Source: Ramlibacter sp. (lineage in GTDB: Bacteria; Pseudomonadota; Gammaproteobacteria; Burkholderiales; Burkholderiaceae_C). Taken from it: DNA of 64,000 nucleotides. Within the stretch, counting starts at the first letter, position 1; each line of letters begins with the position of its first letter. A program made the translations under genes and the position numbers. Positions 47,272-55,767 of this stretch are shown here, piece by piece. The notes under the pieces were generated by a model. It worked only from the letters and a program-made list of their open reading frames with translations, searched no databases and had not been told where the DNA came from. The stretch is taken from the NCBI GenBank assembly GCA_021323335.1, contig JAJTCN010000053.1, forward strand, positions 1-64,000, given 5' to 3'.

Positions 47272-48627
47272 ATGCGCTACCCCCTGCCCTACGCGTTCGC
47301 GCGCAGCCAGCAGTTGCTGCTCGAGGACGATGGCGAGCAGCTCGTGCTGTGGCATGCAGGCACCCCCGCGCCGGGCTGGACCGAGGTGATGCGCAAGTAC
47401 CAGGTGCGCACGCTGCAGCAACTCGAAGCCCCGGCGCTGGCCCAGCGCATCAGCGCGGCCTATGCGCAGGGCGAGTCGAGCGCGGCCACGGTGGTGAGCG
47501 AGGTGCAGAACGACGCCGACCTCACCCGCATGATGCAGGAGTTGCCGGCGGTGGAAGACCTGCTGGAAGCCAGCGACGACGCGCCCATCATCCGCATGCT
47601 CAACGCGCTGCTCACGCAGGCCGCGCGCGACGGCGCCAGCGACATCCACATCGAGCCCTACGAGCGCCACTCCAGCGTGCGCTTCCGCGTCGACGGCGCG
47701 CTGCGCGAAGTGGTGCAGCCCAATCGCGCGCTGCATGCCGCCCTGATCTCGCGCCTGAAGATCATGGCGGAGCTGGACATCGCCGAAAAGCGGATGCCGC
47801 AGGACGGGCGCATCTCGCTGCGCATCGGCACCCGCGCGGTGGACGTGCGCGTCTCCACACTGCCCAGCGCGCACGGGGAGCGCGCGGTGCTGCGACTGCT
47901 GGACAAGAGCGAAAGCCGCATCAGCCTGGAGTCCGTCGGCATGACGGGCGCCACGCTGGAGCGCTTCCTGAAGCTGATCGAGCAGCCGCACGGGATCATC
48001 CTGGTGACGGGGCCGACGGGCTCCGGCAAGACCACCACGCTCTACGCTGCGCTCAGTCGGCTCGACGCATCCACCAGCAACATCATGACGGTGGAAGACC
48101 CGATCGAGTACGAGCTGCCCGGCATCGGGCAGACGCAGGTGAACCCGAAGATCGACCTGGACTTCGCCAAGGCCCTGCGCGCGATCCTGCGGCAGGACCC
48201 GGACATCATCATGATCGGCGAGATCCGCGACTACGAAACCGCGCAGATCGCCATCCAGGCCTCGCTGACCGGCCACCTCGTGCTGGCGACGCTGCACACC
48301 CCCTTTCTCCTGAGTTCGTCGTTGCTCGGAGTGCTCGCGCAACGCCTCGTGCGCAGGTTGTGCGAGCACTGCAAGGCGAACGCGCAAGGCGTCACGCGCG
48401 GCTGCGCGCATTGCGGCTATACGGGCTACCAGGGTCGCACGGGCATCTTCGAGCTGATGACGGCGGACGAGAAGACCCGCACGCTGATCCACAACCGCGC
48501 CGGCGAGCAGGAACTCCGCGCGACCGCGCTGGCGAGCGGCATGCGGCTGATGCGCGAGGACGGCGAACGTCTGGTGCGCGAAGGCATCACCTCGCGCGAG
48601 GAAGTGTTGCGCGTGACGCGGGACTAG
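47272..48627 (+). CDS. gspE: Type II secretion ATPase GspE, with an internal in-frame deletion
   Basis: A 451-residue hexameric ATPase that drives pseudopilus assembly. N1E-like residues 1-90, then SDIHIEPYERHSSVRFRVDG, Walker A GPTGSGKTTTLYA (about 246), Asp box IMTVEDPIEYELPG, Walker B PDIIMIGEIRDYETA and His box LATLHT (ends at residue 343). Directly after HT the protein continues with PFLLSSSLLGVLAQRLVRR; the invariant NDAxxAxxRLxxMGxE segment, about 16 residues, is missing. The tetra-Cys zinc site (CEHC...CAHC) is present with a short loop. Function is questionable. The stop overlaps a minus-strand small gene; gspF does not follow. Confidence 0.9.
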   Translation: MRYPLPYAFARSQQLLLEDDGEQLVLWHAGTPAPGWTEVMRKYQVRTLQQLEAPALAQRISAAYAQGESSAATVVSEVQNDADLTRMMQELPAVEDLLEASDDAPIIRMLNALLTQAARDGASDIHIEPYERHSSVRFRVDGALREVVQPNRALHAALISRLKIMAELDIAEKRMPQDGRISLRIGTRAVDVRVSTLPSAHGERAVLRLLDKSESRISLESVGMTGATLERFLKLIEQPHGIILVTGPTGSGKTTTLYAALSRLDASTSNIMTVEDPIEYELPGIGQTQVNPKIDLDFAKALRAILRQDPDIIMIGEIRDYETAQIAIQASLTGHLVLATLHTPFLLSSSLLGVLAQRLVRRLCEHCKANAQGVTRGCAHCGYTGYQGRTGIFELMTADEKTRTLIHNRAGEQELRATALASGMRLMREDGERLVREGITSREEVLRVTRD

Positions 48628-48857
48628 CGCTCGTTGGCGCGCTGGGGCTCGCTGGGCGGCCCGGGCAGCTTCACCGGCGCCTGCGGGCCCTGCTCCTTCT
48701 CGATGGGCGGGGCCTTTTCGTCTTCCTGCGGTGCCGGCTGCGGGGTCGGCTGCGGCTGCTGCTGTTGCTGCTTCTGCAGCTTGTGCAGCCTGTCGCCGGC
48801 GCTGGCGGACGGTTTGTCCGCCCCCATCGGCTTGAACCTGGCCTTGAACATCACCAT
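48624..48857 (-). CDS. Small Pro/Gln-rich hypothetical protein
   Basis: A 77-residue basic-to-acidic polar protein (MVMFKARFKPMGADKPSASA...) with a run of five glutamines and many prolines (PQPTPQPAPQ). It appears disordered and has no recognised family. The ATG is 5 nt after the stop of the next small gene, so translation is probably coupled. The 3' end overlaps the gspE stop by four bases. Confidence 0.5.
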   Translation of the reverse strand: MVMFKARFKPMGADKPSASAGDRLHKLQKQQQQQPQPTPQPAPQEDEKAPPIEKEQGPQAPVKLPGPPSEPQRANER

Positions 48858-48862
48858 GGCGT

Positions 48863-49048
48863 TCAATCCGGTTGCTGCACGAAATCGGCGTTGCCGCCGA
48901 CGCCGTCCTGTTGCGGCCTGGAGGCGGGCTGGTTCGGCACCAGTTCGCGCTCGTCGTCGTCGGCCTGCGGCTTGGGCTGGGGAATGCGGCCGCGTTCCGG
49001 CTGCGGGTGCGCCAGGCCGTGGTCTTGCGGGGTGCGGTCTTCGGGCAT
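48863..49048 (-). CDS. Small polar hypothetical protein
   Basis: A 61-residue hydrophilic protein (MPEDRTPQDHGLAHPQPERG...) with no hydrophobic segment and no recognised family. A good AGGAG site lies 7 nt before the ATG, which supports it as real. With the 77-residue gene it may form a two-gene unit. Both are unlike the T2SS genes next door. Confidence 0.55.
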   Translation of the reverse strand: MPEDRTPQDHGLAHPQPERGRIPQPKPQADDDERELVPNQPASRPQQDGVGGNADFVQQPD

Positions 49049-49165
49049 GGATCGCTCCTTTCGACACCATCGTGCCGCCGGGGCGTGCCTGGACGGCTAG
49101 GAGCGCCGCCCGCGCTGGCCTCAGCCCTGCCCGCGCGCGGCTGTCAGCACCTGACTACAGCTTGC

Positions 49166-49870
49166 TCAGCAGCCCAGTTGGTCGGCCAGTGCCAGCAGGT
49201 CCCTTGCATGCAGGTCGTTCTGCGCGCGCGGGCTCACGTCCTTCGGCCGCGCCGCGCCGAACTCGAGCGGCCGCTCGATGTAGGCGGTGCGCAGGCCGCA
49301 GCCGCGGGCGCCTTCCAGGTCGTCGTGGTGCGCCGCCACCAGCATCACCTGCCGCGGCGGCAGGTCGAACACCCTGGCGACGCCGAGATAGGTGGCGGGG
49401 TCGGGCTTGTACGCGCGGAAGACTTCCGCCGAGAGGATGCAATCCCATGGGAGCCCTGCCCGCTTGGCCATGCGCGTGAGCAGGCCGATGTTGCCGTTGG
49501 ACAGCGTGCACAGGATGTACCTGCGCTTCAGCCGCTGCAGTCCTTCCACCGCGTCGGGCCAGGGGTCGAGGCGGTGCCAAACCCGGTTCAATTCCCGGCG
49601 CGCACCTTCGTCGAGATGTTCCAGCCCGAACTGCGGCAGGATGCCGTCGAGGATCATCCGGTGCAGGTCGTCGATCAGCGTCCAGCCAAGCTCGCCCGAC
49701 ATGACGCGTGCCATCGCCGGCCGGTAGCCCGCGCGCCAGGCCGTCGCGAAAGCGTCGCCGTCGACTTGCGGATGCGCGCGCGCCATCTCGCGCACGATGC
49801 TGCCGTGCCAGTCGACGACGGTGCCGAAGATGTCGAAGGCGAGGACTTCGACGCCGCTGGCGCTGTTCAC
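49166..49870 (-). CDS. Haloacid dehalogenase, type II
   Basis: A 234-residue HAD-superfamily hydrolase resembling L-2-haloacid dehalogenases. Motif I FDIFGTVVDW gives the nucleophile Asp14; motif II LSNGN; motif III Lys in YKPDP; motif IV VAAHHDDLEGARGCGL. Such enzymes hydrolyse 2-haloacids or phosphate esters; the Y/F-D-x-Y/F-G-T pattern favours dehalogenase type. The start is GTG overlapping the stop of the RTX gene (GTGA), so the two are cotranscribed although no functional link is obvious. Confidence 0.88.
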   Translation of the reverse strand: MNSASGVEVLAFDIFGTVVDWHGSIVREMARAHPQVDGDAFATAWRAGYRPAMARVMSGELGWTLIDDLHRMILDGILPQFGLEHLDEGARRELNRVWHRLDPWPDAVEGLQRLKRRYILCTLSNGNIGLLTRMAKRAGLPWDCILSAEVFRAYKPDPATYLGVARVFDLPPRQVMLVAAHHDDLEGARGCGLRTAYIERPLEFGAARPKDVSPRAQNDLHARDLLALADQLGC

Positions 49871-50925
49871 AGGATCAGGTCGCCGGCTTCGAGGGCGTCC
49901 ACGCCCGCGAGATAGATCGCGAATTCGGGGTCGAAGTCGTCGTCGGTGTTTCCGTACAGCACGATGCCGGCGGCCAGGACCTCGAAGCGCAGCACGCCAT
50001 CTCCCGCGGCTCCGACGCCCCAGGACCCCGAACCCGCGAACATGAAGGACTGGTTGCCGTCTTCGAGGGAACTGGCATCCATCGTCGACAGGTCGATCTT
50101 GTCGACGCCACTGACGAAATCCTTGACGATGTCCCAGGTGGTGCGCGTCGCGCCGCTGTCCGTGACGGCGTTGTAGTCGAAGCTGTCCGCGCCGGCGCCG
50201 CCGGTCAGGGTGTCCCGGCCGGCGCCGCCGCGCAGTTCGTCGTTGCCGCCGCCGCCCAGGACCAGGTCTGCGCCGGCGCCACCCGACAGGACGTTGGCGG
50301 CGGAATTGCCGACGAGGGTGTTGTCGCCGCCGTTGCCGGTGCCGTTGATGGCTGCCGTGCCGGTCAGCGTCAGCTTCTCGATGAAGTCGCCGATCTTGAA
50401 CGTCACGTCGGCACGGACGACGTCGATGCCGCCCGCATCCACGCCGGAATTCCGGGTCGTCGTTTCGTAGACCCGGTCCAGCACGTCGTCAACGACGTAG
50501 GAGTCGTTGCCCGCGCCGCCCAGCATGCCGTCGCCACCCGCGCCGCCATTGATCTTGTCGTTGCCGCCGTAGCCGGCCAGGATGTCGGCGCCGCCGCTGC
50601 CCGTCACCACGTCGTTGCCGGACAGCACGAAGGCGTAGGTTTCCTGCGTGTCGCCGCTGGTCTCGGCAAAGGTCTGCAAGGCCGCGGCGTCATGGTTCAT
50701 GCCGGTGACCCGGTAGACCAGCTCGCCGTTCTCGTAGAACGCCGTGGCGGTGGCGGTGCCGTTCACGTCGGGGCCCACGTAGGTGAACTCTCCCGTGAAG
50801 GTCTGCTTCTTGCCGGCGCCGACATCCTGGATCACCAGCGAGGTGGCGGTGGCTTCGGTGACCTCCCAGTCCCAATCCTGTGCCTGGAGCATGTTGAAGG
50901 CGGTAAAGACGCGGATGGTGGCCAT
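49867..50925 (-). CDS. RTX calcium-binding protein, likely type I secretion substrate
   Basis: A 352-residue acidic protein without a signal peptide. Two clusters of glycine-rich nonapeptides (GGxGxDxUx) are visible: residues about 108-145 (GSGGADILAGYGGNDKI, GGAGNDSYVV) and 213-250 (SGGAGADLVLGGGGNDEL, GGAGRDTLTGGAGADSFD). The C-terminal ~100 residues resemble the serralysin-type domain that carries the uncleaved secretion signal, ending DLIL. The N-terminal 100 residues are unrecognised. It is divergent from a second RTX gene across 192 bp. The only type I exporter in the window is at 9.3-15.6 kb. Confidence 0.87.
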   Translation of the reverse strand: MATIRVFTAFNMLQAQDWDWEVTEATATSLVIQDVGAGKKQTFTGEFTYVGPDVNGTATATAFYENGELVYRVTGMNHDAAALQTFAETSGDTQETYAFVLSGNDVVTGSGGADILAGYGGNDKINGGAGGDGMLGGAGNDSYVVDDVLDRVYETTTRNSGVDAGGIDVVRADVTFKIGDFIEKLTLTGTAAINGTGNGGDNTLVGNSAANVLSGGAGADLVLGGGGNDELRGGAGRDTLTGGAGADSFDYNAVTDSGATRTTWDIVKDFVSGVDKIDLSTMDASSLEDGNQSFMFAGSGSWGVGAAGDGVLRFEVLAAGIVLYGNTDDDFDPEFAIYLAGVDALEAGDLIL

Positions 50926-51117
50926 GGGGGTCTCCTGATGAAGCGGAGGCCGAGGTTACGTTCTGATACTTCGGATCGTCAAGGCCTCGGTCCCTGAAGG
51001 CGGCGGAGCCGACATGGTGAAGTGCAGCACGGTTTGGCTCATCCGCCGGATGGGCGGTATCCGAATGCAGGCCGAAACGGCACAGTATCCGGCACCCCAC
51101 ACCCCAGGAGCCCTTGC

Positions 51118-53355
51118 ATGGACTTTTCCTTTTCCTCGCTGGCGGATGGCCAGCACGTGGCCTTCGACGCGGCCGCGGACAGGTTGATGTTCGCGGCGGC
51201 GGTGAACGCAGGTCTCGTCAAGTTGAACCAGGTCGGCACCGCCGTCACGGCGACCTACCTGGCAAAGACCGTGTTCCTCGACGACACGACGCTCGCGGAA
51301 CTCCGGATCGATGCCCTGAACTTCGCCAATGGCGGACTGGTTGCCCTGGGCGACGGTGAGGTCGGCCAGCTGGCCGACTGGTACGGACAGAACATCGACC
51401 TGTCCACGGCCACGGCAAGCAACCAGCTCCAGGGGTTGGGCGGCGCCGACTACCTGCAGGGTGGCTCGGGCAACGACCTGCTGGTCGGCAACACCGCGGT
51501 TACGCCGTTCAACCACATCTCGCGCGTGGGCCAGACCGGCGCCCCGACCGCGACCTTCGACCCCACCCTCTCCGCCGACGGCAACTTTGTCGGCTTCAGG
51601 GGCGGCTGGACCAGCTTCGGCAGCGTGAACAACAACGCGACCGACGTGCTGGTGAAGGACCTCTTGAACAACACCGTCAGCAACGAACACAAGAGCGCCA
51701 CCGGCACCCTGGGCAACAGTGGCTCCGGCGCGCCGGTGGTGAGCGCGGACGGGCGTTCGCTGGTCTTCCTCAGCGCCTCGTCCAACCTGGTCGAAGGATC
51801 GCAGCCCGTTTCCTCCTATTCCATCTACCTGGCCAGCATCGACGGCCCCGGCATCGACCTCGTCTCCACCGGCACCGGCGGGGTGCTGGCCACGGACGGC
51901 TCGTCCGTGAACCCGGACATTTCCGGCAACGGACGCTGGGTCGTGTTCGAGAGCACCACCAGCAACTGGGCGGCCGGCGGCAGCACCTCCACCAGCGACA
52001 TCTTCCTGAAGGACTTGAACAACGGGAACCTGACCCGGATCTCCACCAGCACCACCGGAGGGGACGGCAATGGCGACAGCGAGGATGTGCAGATCTCCAA
52101 CGACGGCCGCCTGGTGGTGTTCGAGAGCGCGGCCAGCAACCTGACGGTCGGGGACACCAACGGGCGCACCGACGTCTTCGTATGGGACCGCGTCGGCGGC
52201 GACATCACGAACCTCAGCGACTTGATGGTGGGGCGCGACATGGCGAACGCCGTCCTGAACCCCGACGTCGCCTATGACGCGGGCTGGGGCGGCGTCATCG
52301 TCTTCGAAACCGCCAAGGAGCTGGTCGACGCCGACGACAACAACACGACGGATGTCTACGCGTACAACATCTTCGACGAGACCTTTTCGCTGGTGTCGAG
52401 CAAGGCCAACGGCGCCGGCGTGGCGCTTTCCAGCGGCAACGCCTCCATCTCCGGCGACGGCCGTTTCGTCGTCTTCACCAGCTTTTCGGACAGCCTGGTG
52501 GCCGGCGACAACAACGGCTTCGCCGACGTCTTCGTGAAGGACCTCTTCACCGGGCAGATCGCGCTGGTGTCGCGGACCGCGGGCGGCGGCTCCGCCAACC
52601 AGTCCAGCGACATGGGGCAGATCTCGCTGGGTGGCGACTGGATCGTGTTCGAGAGCTCGGCCTCCAACCTGGCGGGTACCGACGACAACGGCGGTTTGTC
52701 GGACGTGTTCCGCGTGTCCAATCCGTTCCTGCGCGACACGCTGGAGGGCGGCGGCGGCAACGACACCTACGTGATCAACCGCGACGACCTGATCATCGAG
52801 GCGGCCGGGGGCGGCACCGACCTCGTGCAAAGCAGCATCACGTACCGCCTTGTCGCCAACGTCGAAGACCTGGAGCTCACCGGCACGGCCAAGCTCAATG
52901 GCACCGGCAACACGGGCAACAACGGGATGACCGGCAACAGCGGCAACAACAAGCTGTCGGGGCTGGGCGGCAACGACTTCCTGTCGGGCGGCCAGGGCAA
53001 CGACATCCTGGTCGGCGGCACCGGCCGGGACATCCTGCTGGGCGGCGGCGGCAACGACACCTTCGACTTCAACGCGTTGTCGGAGCTGGGGCTCGGCACC
53101 GCGCGCGACACCATCCGCGGCTGGGACGGCGGCGACGTGATCGACCTGCGCACGATCGATGCCAACCGCACGCTCGCGGGCGACCAGGCCTTCACGTTCC
53201 GCGGCAGCAACGCCTTCACCGCGTCCGGCCAGGTGCGTTACGAAAACGGGGTGCTGCAGTTCAACACCGACGCCGACGCCGCCGCGGACTTCGAGATCGT
53301 GATCACGGGCACGCCGCCGGCGAGCCTGGTGGTGGGGAACGACCTGCTGCTTTGA
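51118..53355 (+). CDS. RTX protein with seven-bladed beta-propeller
   Basis: A 745-residue acidic protein, no signal peptide. A short RTX pair at about residues 103-125 (GLGGADYLQGGSGNDLLVGN), then seven TolB/PD40-like repeats of ~55 residues, each with a core like ISGDGRFVVFTS and a later DVFVKDL (about 140-545), then a C-terminal RTX block (about 550-660; GGGGNDTYVI, GLGGNDFLSGGQGNDILVGG) and a serralysin-type tail ending DLLL. Seven repeats fit a closed propeller. CAGGAG precedes ATG 51118. Surface or released binding role is inferred; no catalytic motif is visible. Confidence 0.87.
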   Translation: MDFSFSSLADGQHVAFDAAADRLMFAAAVNAGLVKLNQVGTAVTATYLAKTVFLDDTTLAELRIDALNFANGGLVALGDGEVGQLADWYGQNIDLSTATASNQLQGLGGADYLQGGSGNDLLVGNTAVTPFNHISRVGQTGAPTATFDPTLSADGNFVGFRGGWTSFGSVNNNATDVLVKDLLNNTVSNEHKSATGTLGNSGSGAPVVSADGRSLVFLSASSNLVEGSQPVSSYSIYLASIDGPGIDLVSTGTGGVLATDGSSVNPDISGNGRWVVFESTTSNWAAGGSTSTSDIFLKDLNNGNLTRISTSTTGGDGNGDSEDVQISNDGRLVVFESAASNLTVGDTNGRTDVFVWDRVGGDITNLSDLMVGRDMANAVLNPDVAYDAGWGGVIVFETAKELVDADDNNTTDVYAYNIFDETFSLVSSKANGAGVALSSGNASISGDGRFVVFTSFSDSLVAGDNNGFADVFVKDLFTGQIALVSRTAGGGSANQSSDMGQISLGGDWIVFESSASNLAGTDDNGGLSDVFRVSNPFLRDTLEGGGGNDTYVINRDDLIIEAAGGGTDLVQSSITYRLVANVEDLELTGTAKLNGTGNTGNNGMTGNSGNNKLSGLGGNDFLSGGQGNDILVGGTGRDILLGGGGNDTFDFNALSELGLGTARDTIRGWDGGDVIDLRTIDANRTLAGDQAFTFRGSNAFTASGQVRYENGVLQFNTDADAAADFEIVITGTPPASLVVGNDLLL

Positions 53356-53403
53356 GCGGGTGCCGCCCAAAAGCACCTGTCGGCAAACCGAGGGCCGCCG
53401 CAA

Positions 53404-54708
53404 CTACAGCTGGCTATGCAGCAGCGTGGCCAGCCGCTCCAGCACACGCTCGCTCCAGGGCCGGTCCTGCCACTCGGCCAGCGTGATCCGCCGGGACCGC
53501 GCCCAGTCCTGGTCGAACACCCGTTGCTGGATGGCCCCGAACTCGGGACTGAGCACGTTGAGGTTGGCCTCGTCGTTCAGGCGGAACGAGCGGTTGTCGA
53601 AGTTCGTCGAGCCGACCGACGAGAACATGCCGTCGACGACCAGGCCCTTGACGTGGAACATCGTCGGCTGGTATTCGGCGATCTCGACGCCCGCCTGCAG
53701 CAACGGGCCCCAGCTGCCGCGCGAGGCCTTGCGCACGACCTCCGAATCGATGTGGCCGCTGGGCAGGATCACACGGACCTTGACGCCGCGGCGCGCCGCC
53801 TCGATCAGCGTGCGGATGGTCATGTCGTCGGGCACGAAGTACGAATTCGCCAGGTCGATCCTGCGCCGGGCCGCGGTGATCGCCAGCTGGTACATCAGCT
53901 GCATGCTCTCGCTGCCGCCGCTGGGCGAGCTGCTGAACATCTGCGCCGCGTAATCGCCGGCGGGCTTGAGCGCCGGGAAATAGGCATCGCCGTGCAGCAC
54001 GGCGCCGGTGGCACGCATCCAGTTGTCCAGGAAGACGGATTGCATCTGCGCCACCACCGGGCCTTCGACGCGGAAGTGGCTGTCGCGCCATTCCTCCGGA
54101 TTGCGGGCCTGTCCGCGCCATTGGTCGGCGATCCCCACGCCGCCGGTGAAGCCGACGCGGCCGTCCACCACCAGCAGCTTGCGATGGGTGCGATTGTTGA
54201 GTTTGTTCCAGTTGGTCCAGTGGGGTTCGTGGAAACGCTCCACCTGGATCCCCGCGGCCTTCATCTCGTCGATCATCGCCTGGTCCATCTTCAGGCTGCC
54301 GACCCAGTCCAGCAGGACGTGCACGCGCACCCCCGCGCGGGCGCGCTCGTTGAGGGCGTCGACGAATTCGCGGCCGATGCTGCCCGACCAGTAGATGTAG
54401 GTCTCGAAGGTGATGGTCGAACGCGCGGCACGGATCGCGGCCAGCATCGACGGGAAGATCTGGTCGCCGTTCAGCAGCGTCTCGACCTTGTTGCCGTCGA
54501 CGATCTGCGGGCCGAGCAGGGAGCTCAGGGACCTTCGGAACTCCCGGTCGTCGCTCTCGTACAGGCGGGGCAGCTGCTGCTCGATCTTCTTCTCGGTGCC
54601 CACCCAGTTCTGCACCAGCAACACGGCCGCCAGCGTGGCCAGCGCCGTCAACACGACGAGTCCTGCCTTGGACGTCACGACGGACCACACCCTGGATTTT
54701 CCTGTCAT
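53404..54708 (-). CDS. Cardiolipin synthase-like phospholipase D protein
   Basis: A 434-residue inner-membrane enzyme with one N-terminal helix (residues about 12-34) and two HKD motifs: THRKLLVVDGRVGFTGG (about 190) and FHVKGLVVDGMFSSVGSTNFDNRS (about 360). It matches ClsB/ClsC-type enzymes that make cardiolipin from phosphatidylglycerol and a second lipid. ATG 54708 is used; a TTG 6 nt upstream is an alternative. It lies 3' of the RTX propeller gene, convergent with it. Confidence 0.9.
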   Translation of the reverse strand: MTGKSRVWSVVTSKAGLVVLTALATLAAVLLVQNWVGTEKKIEQQLPRLYESDDREFRRSLSSLLGPQIVDGNKVETLLNGDQIFPSMLAAIRAARSTITFETYIYWSGSIGREFVDALNERARAGVRVHVLLDWVGSLKMDQAMIDEMKAAGIQVERFHEPHWTNWNKLNNRTHRKLLVVDGRVGFTGGVGIADQWRGQARNPEEWRDSHFRVEGPVVAQMQSVFLDNWMRATGAVLHGDAYFPALKPAGDYAAQMFSSSPSGGSESMQLMYQLAITAARRRIDLANSYFVPDDMTIRTLIEAARRGVKVRVILPSGHIDSEVVRKASRGSWGPLLQAGVEIAEYQPTMFHVKGLVVDGMFSSVGSTNFDNRSFRLNDEANLNVLSPEFGAIQQRVFDQDWARSRRITLAEWQDRPWSERVLERLATLLHSQL

Positions 54709-54785
54709 CGGCAAGCTGCTTTCAGTGTGTGCCCGGGGGCGGGACGGATGCCTGCAGTCTAGGGGCGCGCGCGCTCCCCTGAAGC

Positions 54786-54820
54786 AAAACGCCCCAGAAC
54801 CCGAATCGGGCGCTGGGGCG
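54786..54820 (-). terminator. Rho-independent terminator of tRNA-Phe
   Basis: On the minus strand CGCCCCAG (54813-54820) pairs with CTGGGGCG (54790-54797), with an inner CCCG/CGGG stem, followed by four T residues (54786-54789). It starts 10 nt after the tRNA 3' end. Confidence 0.88.
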
Positions 54821-54829
54821 CATGAACAC

Positions 54830-54905
54830 TGGTGGCCTGGGGCGGAATCGAACCACCGACACGCGGATTTTCAATCCGCTGCTCTACCAACTGAGCTACC
54901 GGGCC
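54830..54905 (-). tRNA. tRNA-Phe (anticodon GAA), CCA encoded
   Basis: A complete 76-nt cloverleaf: acceptor 5' GGCCCGG, D-arm GCTCAGTTGGTAGAGC, anticodon stem GCGGA/TCCGC with loop TTGAAAA (anticodon GAA), T-arm GGTGG-TTCGATT-CCGCC, 3' strand CCAGGCC, discriminator A and CCA. Pair 5-68 is C-A, a mismatch; the other six acceptor pairs are Watson-Crick. Everything else is canonical. Confidence 0.96.
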
Positions 54906-54916
54906 AGAGAGGGGAA

Positions 54917-54925
54917 ATTATAGCA
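54917..54925 (-). promoter_or_regulatory. Extended minus-10 promoter of tRNA-Phe
   Basis: On the minus strand TGCTATAAT (54925-54917) is a perfect minus-10 with the TGn extension, 11 bp before the mature tRNA 5' end. No good minus-35 is visible at 16-18 bp. Confidence 0.75.
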
Positions 54926-55025
54926 GCGCGGAGGACCGTGCTTGCGGGGGAGCCTCAGCGCCCCCGGCGCCCCCAGCGCCCCCACCCCGGCCCTCCCCCA
55001 GTGGGGGAGGGAGGAAGAAAAAACG

Positions 55026-55726
55026 TCACGCCGCCGGATTGCTGTTGCTGCTGCGCTTGCCGCGCGAGAGGTCCACGCCCAGTTGCTTGAGCTTGCGATA
55101 CAGGTGCGTACGCTCCAGGCCGGTCTTTTCGGCAACGCGCGTCATCGAGCCGCCTTCCTTGGCGAGGTGGAACTCGAAGTAGCACTTCTCGAACTCGTCG
55201 CGCGCATCGCGCAGCGGCTTGTCCAGCTCGAACTCTCCACGGCCGCGGGGATCGTCTGGCCGCCGGTCATGGCGGCTTCGACGGTCAGCTCGATCGGCTG
55301 CATGGGCACCACGCCGGCCATGCCGGGCTTGCGCATGGGCACCGACGCGACCGCCGACCCCGAGTTACGCGCCAGCCCCGCCTCCACCGCCTTCAACAGC
55401 TTCTGCATGGTGATCGGCTTTTCCAGGAAGGACTGCGCGCCGATCTTGGTGGCCTCCACGGCGGTCTCGATGGTGGCGTGGCCACTCATCATCACCACCG
55501 GCATGCTCAGGAGGCCCGTGGTGGACCATTCCTTCAACAGCGTGACGCCGTCCGTGTCCGGCATCCAGATGTCCAGCAGCACCAGGTCGGGCCGCATGCG
55601 CTGGCGCGCCGCCCGGGCCTGCGCCGCGTTCTCCGCCAGTTCGACGGTGTGTCCTTCGTCGTTGAGGATTTCGGAAAGCAGGTCCCGGATCCCGAGCTCG
55701 TCGTCCACCACCAGTATGTTTGCCAT
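55026..55726 (-). pseudogene. NtrX-like response regulator, 1-nt frameshift before the Fis-type HTH
   Basis: The N-terminal frame (MANILVVDDELGIRDLLSEI...) is a full receiver domain: phospho-Asp in VLLDIWMPD, Thr/Lys in VMMSGHA and EKPITM. Around 55245 the frame breaks: it continues as out-of-frame residues to a stop at 55142, while the true end (LDKPLRDARDEFEKCYFEFH, MTRVAEKTGLERTHLYRKLK) lies in another frame to 55026. Restoring one base gives 233 residues, the length of this short NtrX-like class without AAA domain. As read, DNA binding is lost. A base-call error is possible. The gene follows the ntrY-like kinase by 41 nt. Confidence 0.85.
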
Positions 55727-55767
55727 CAGCTCTCTTCTGTGAGGGGCTCTCGGCTAGAGGGCCGTTG

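Noticed and set aside
49166-49870. HAD protein as part of the RTX export machinery
   Set aside because: The GTGA overlap with the RTX gene suggests cotranscription only; the motifs are those of a soluble dehalogenase with no link to secretion.
50956-53403. Minus-strand open frame of 815 codons opposite the propeller RTX gene
   Set aside because: Translation is Val/Ala/Gly/Asp-rich antisense of the RTX repeats; the plus strand has clear nonapeptides, a ribosome site and repeat architecture.
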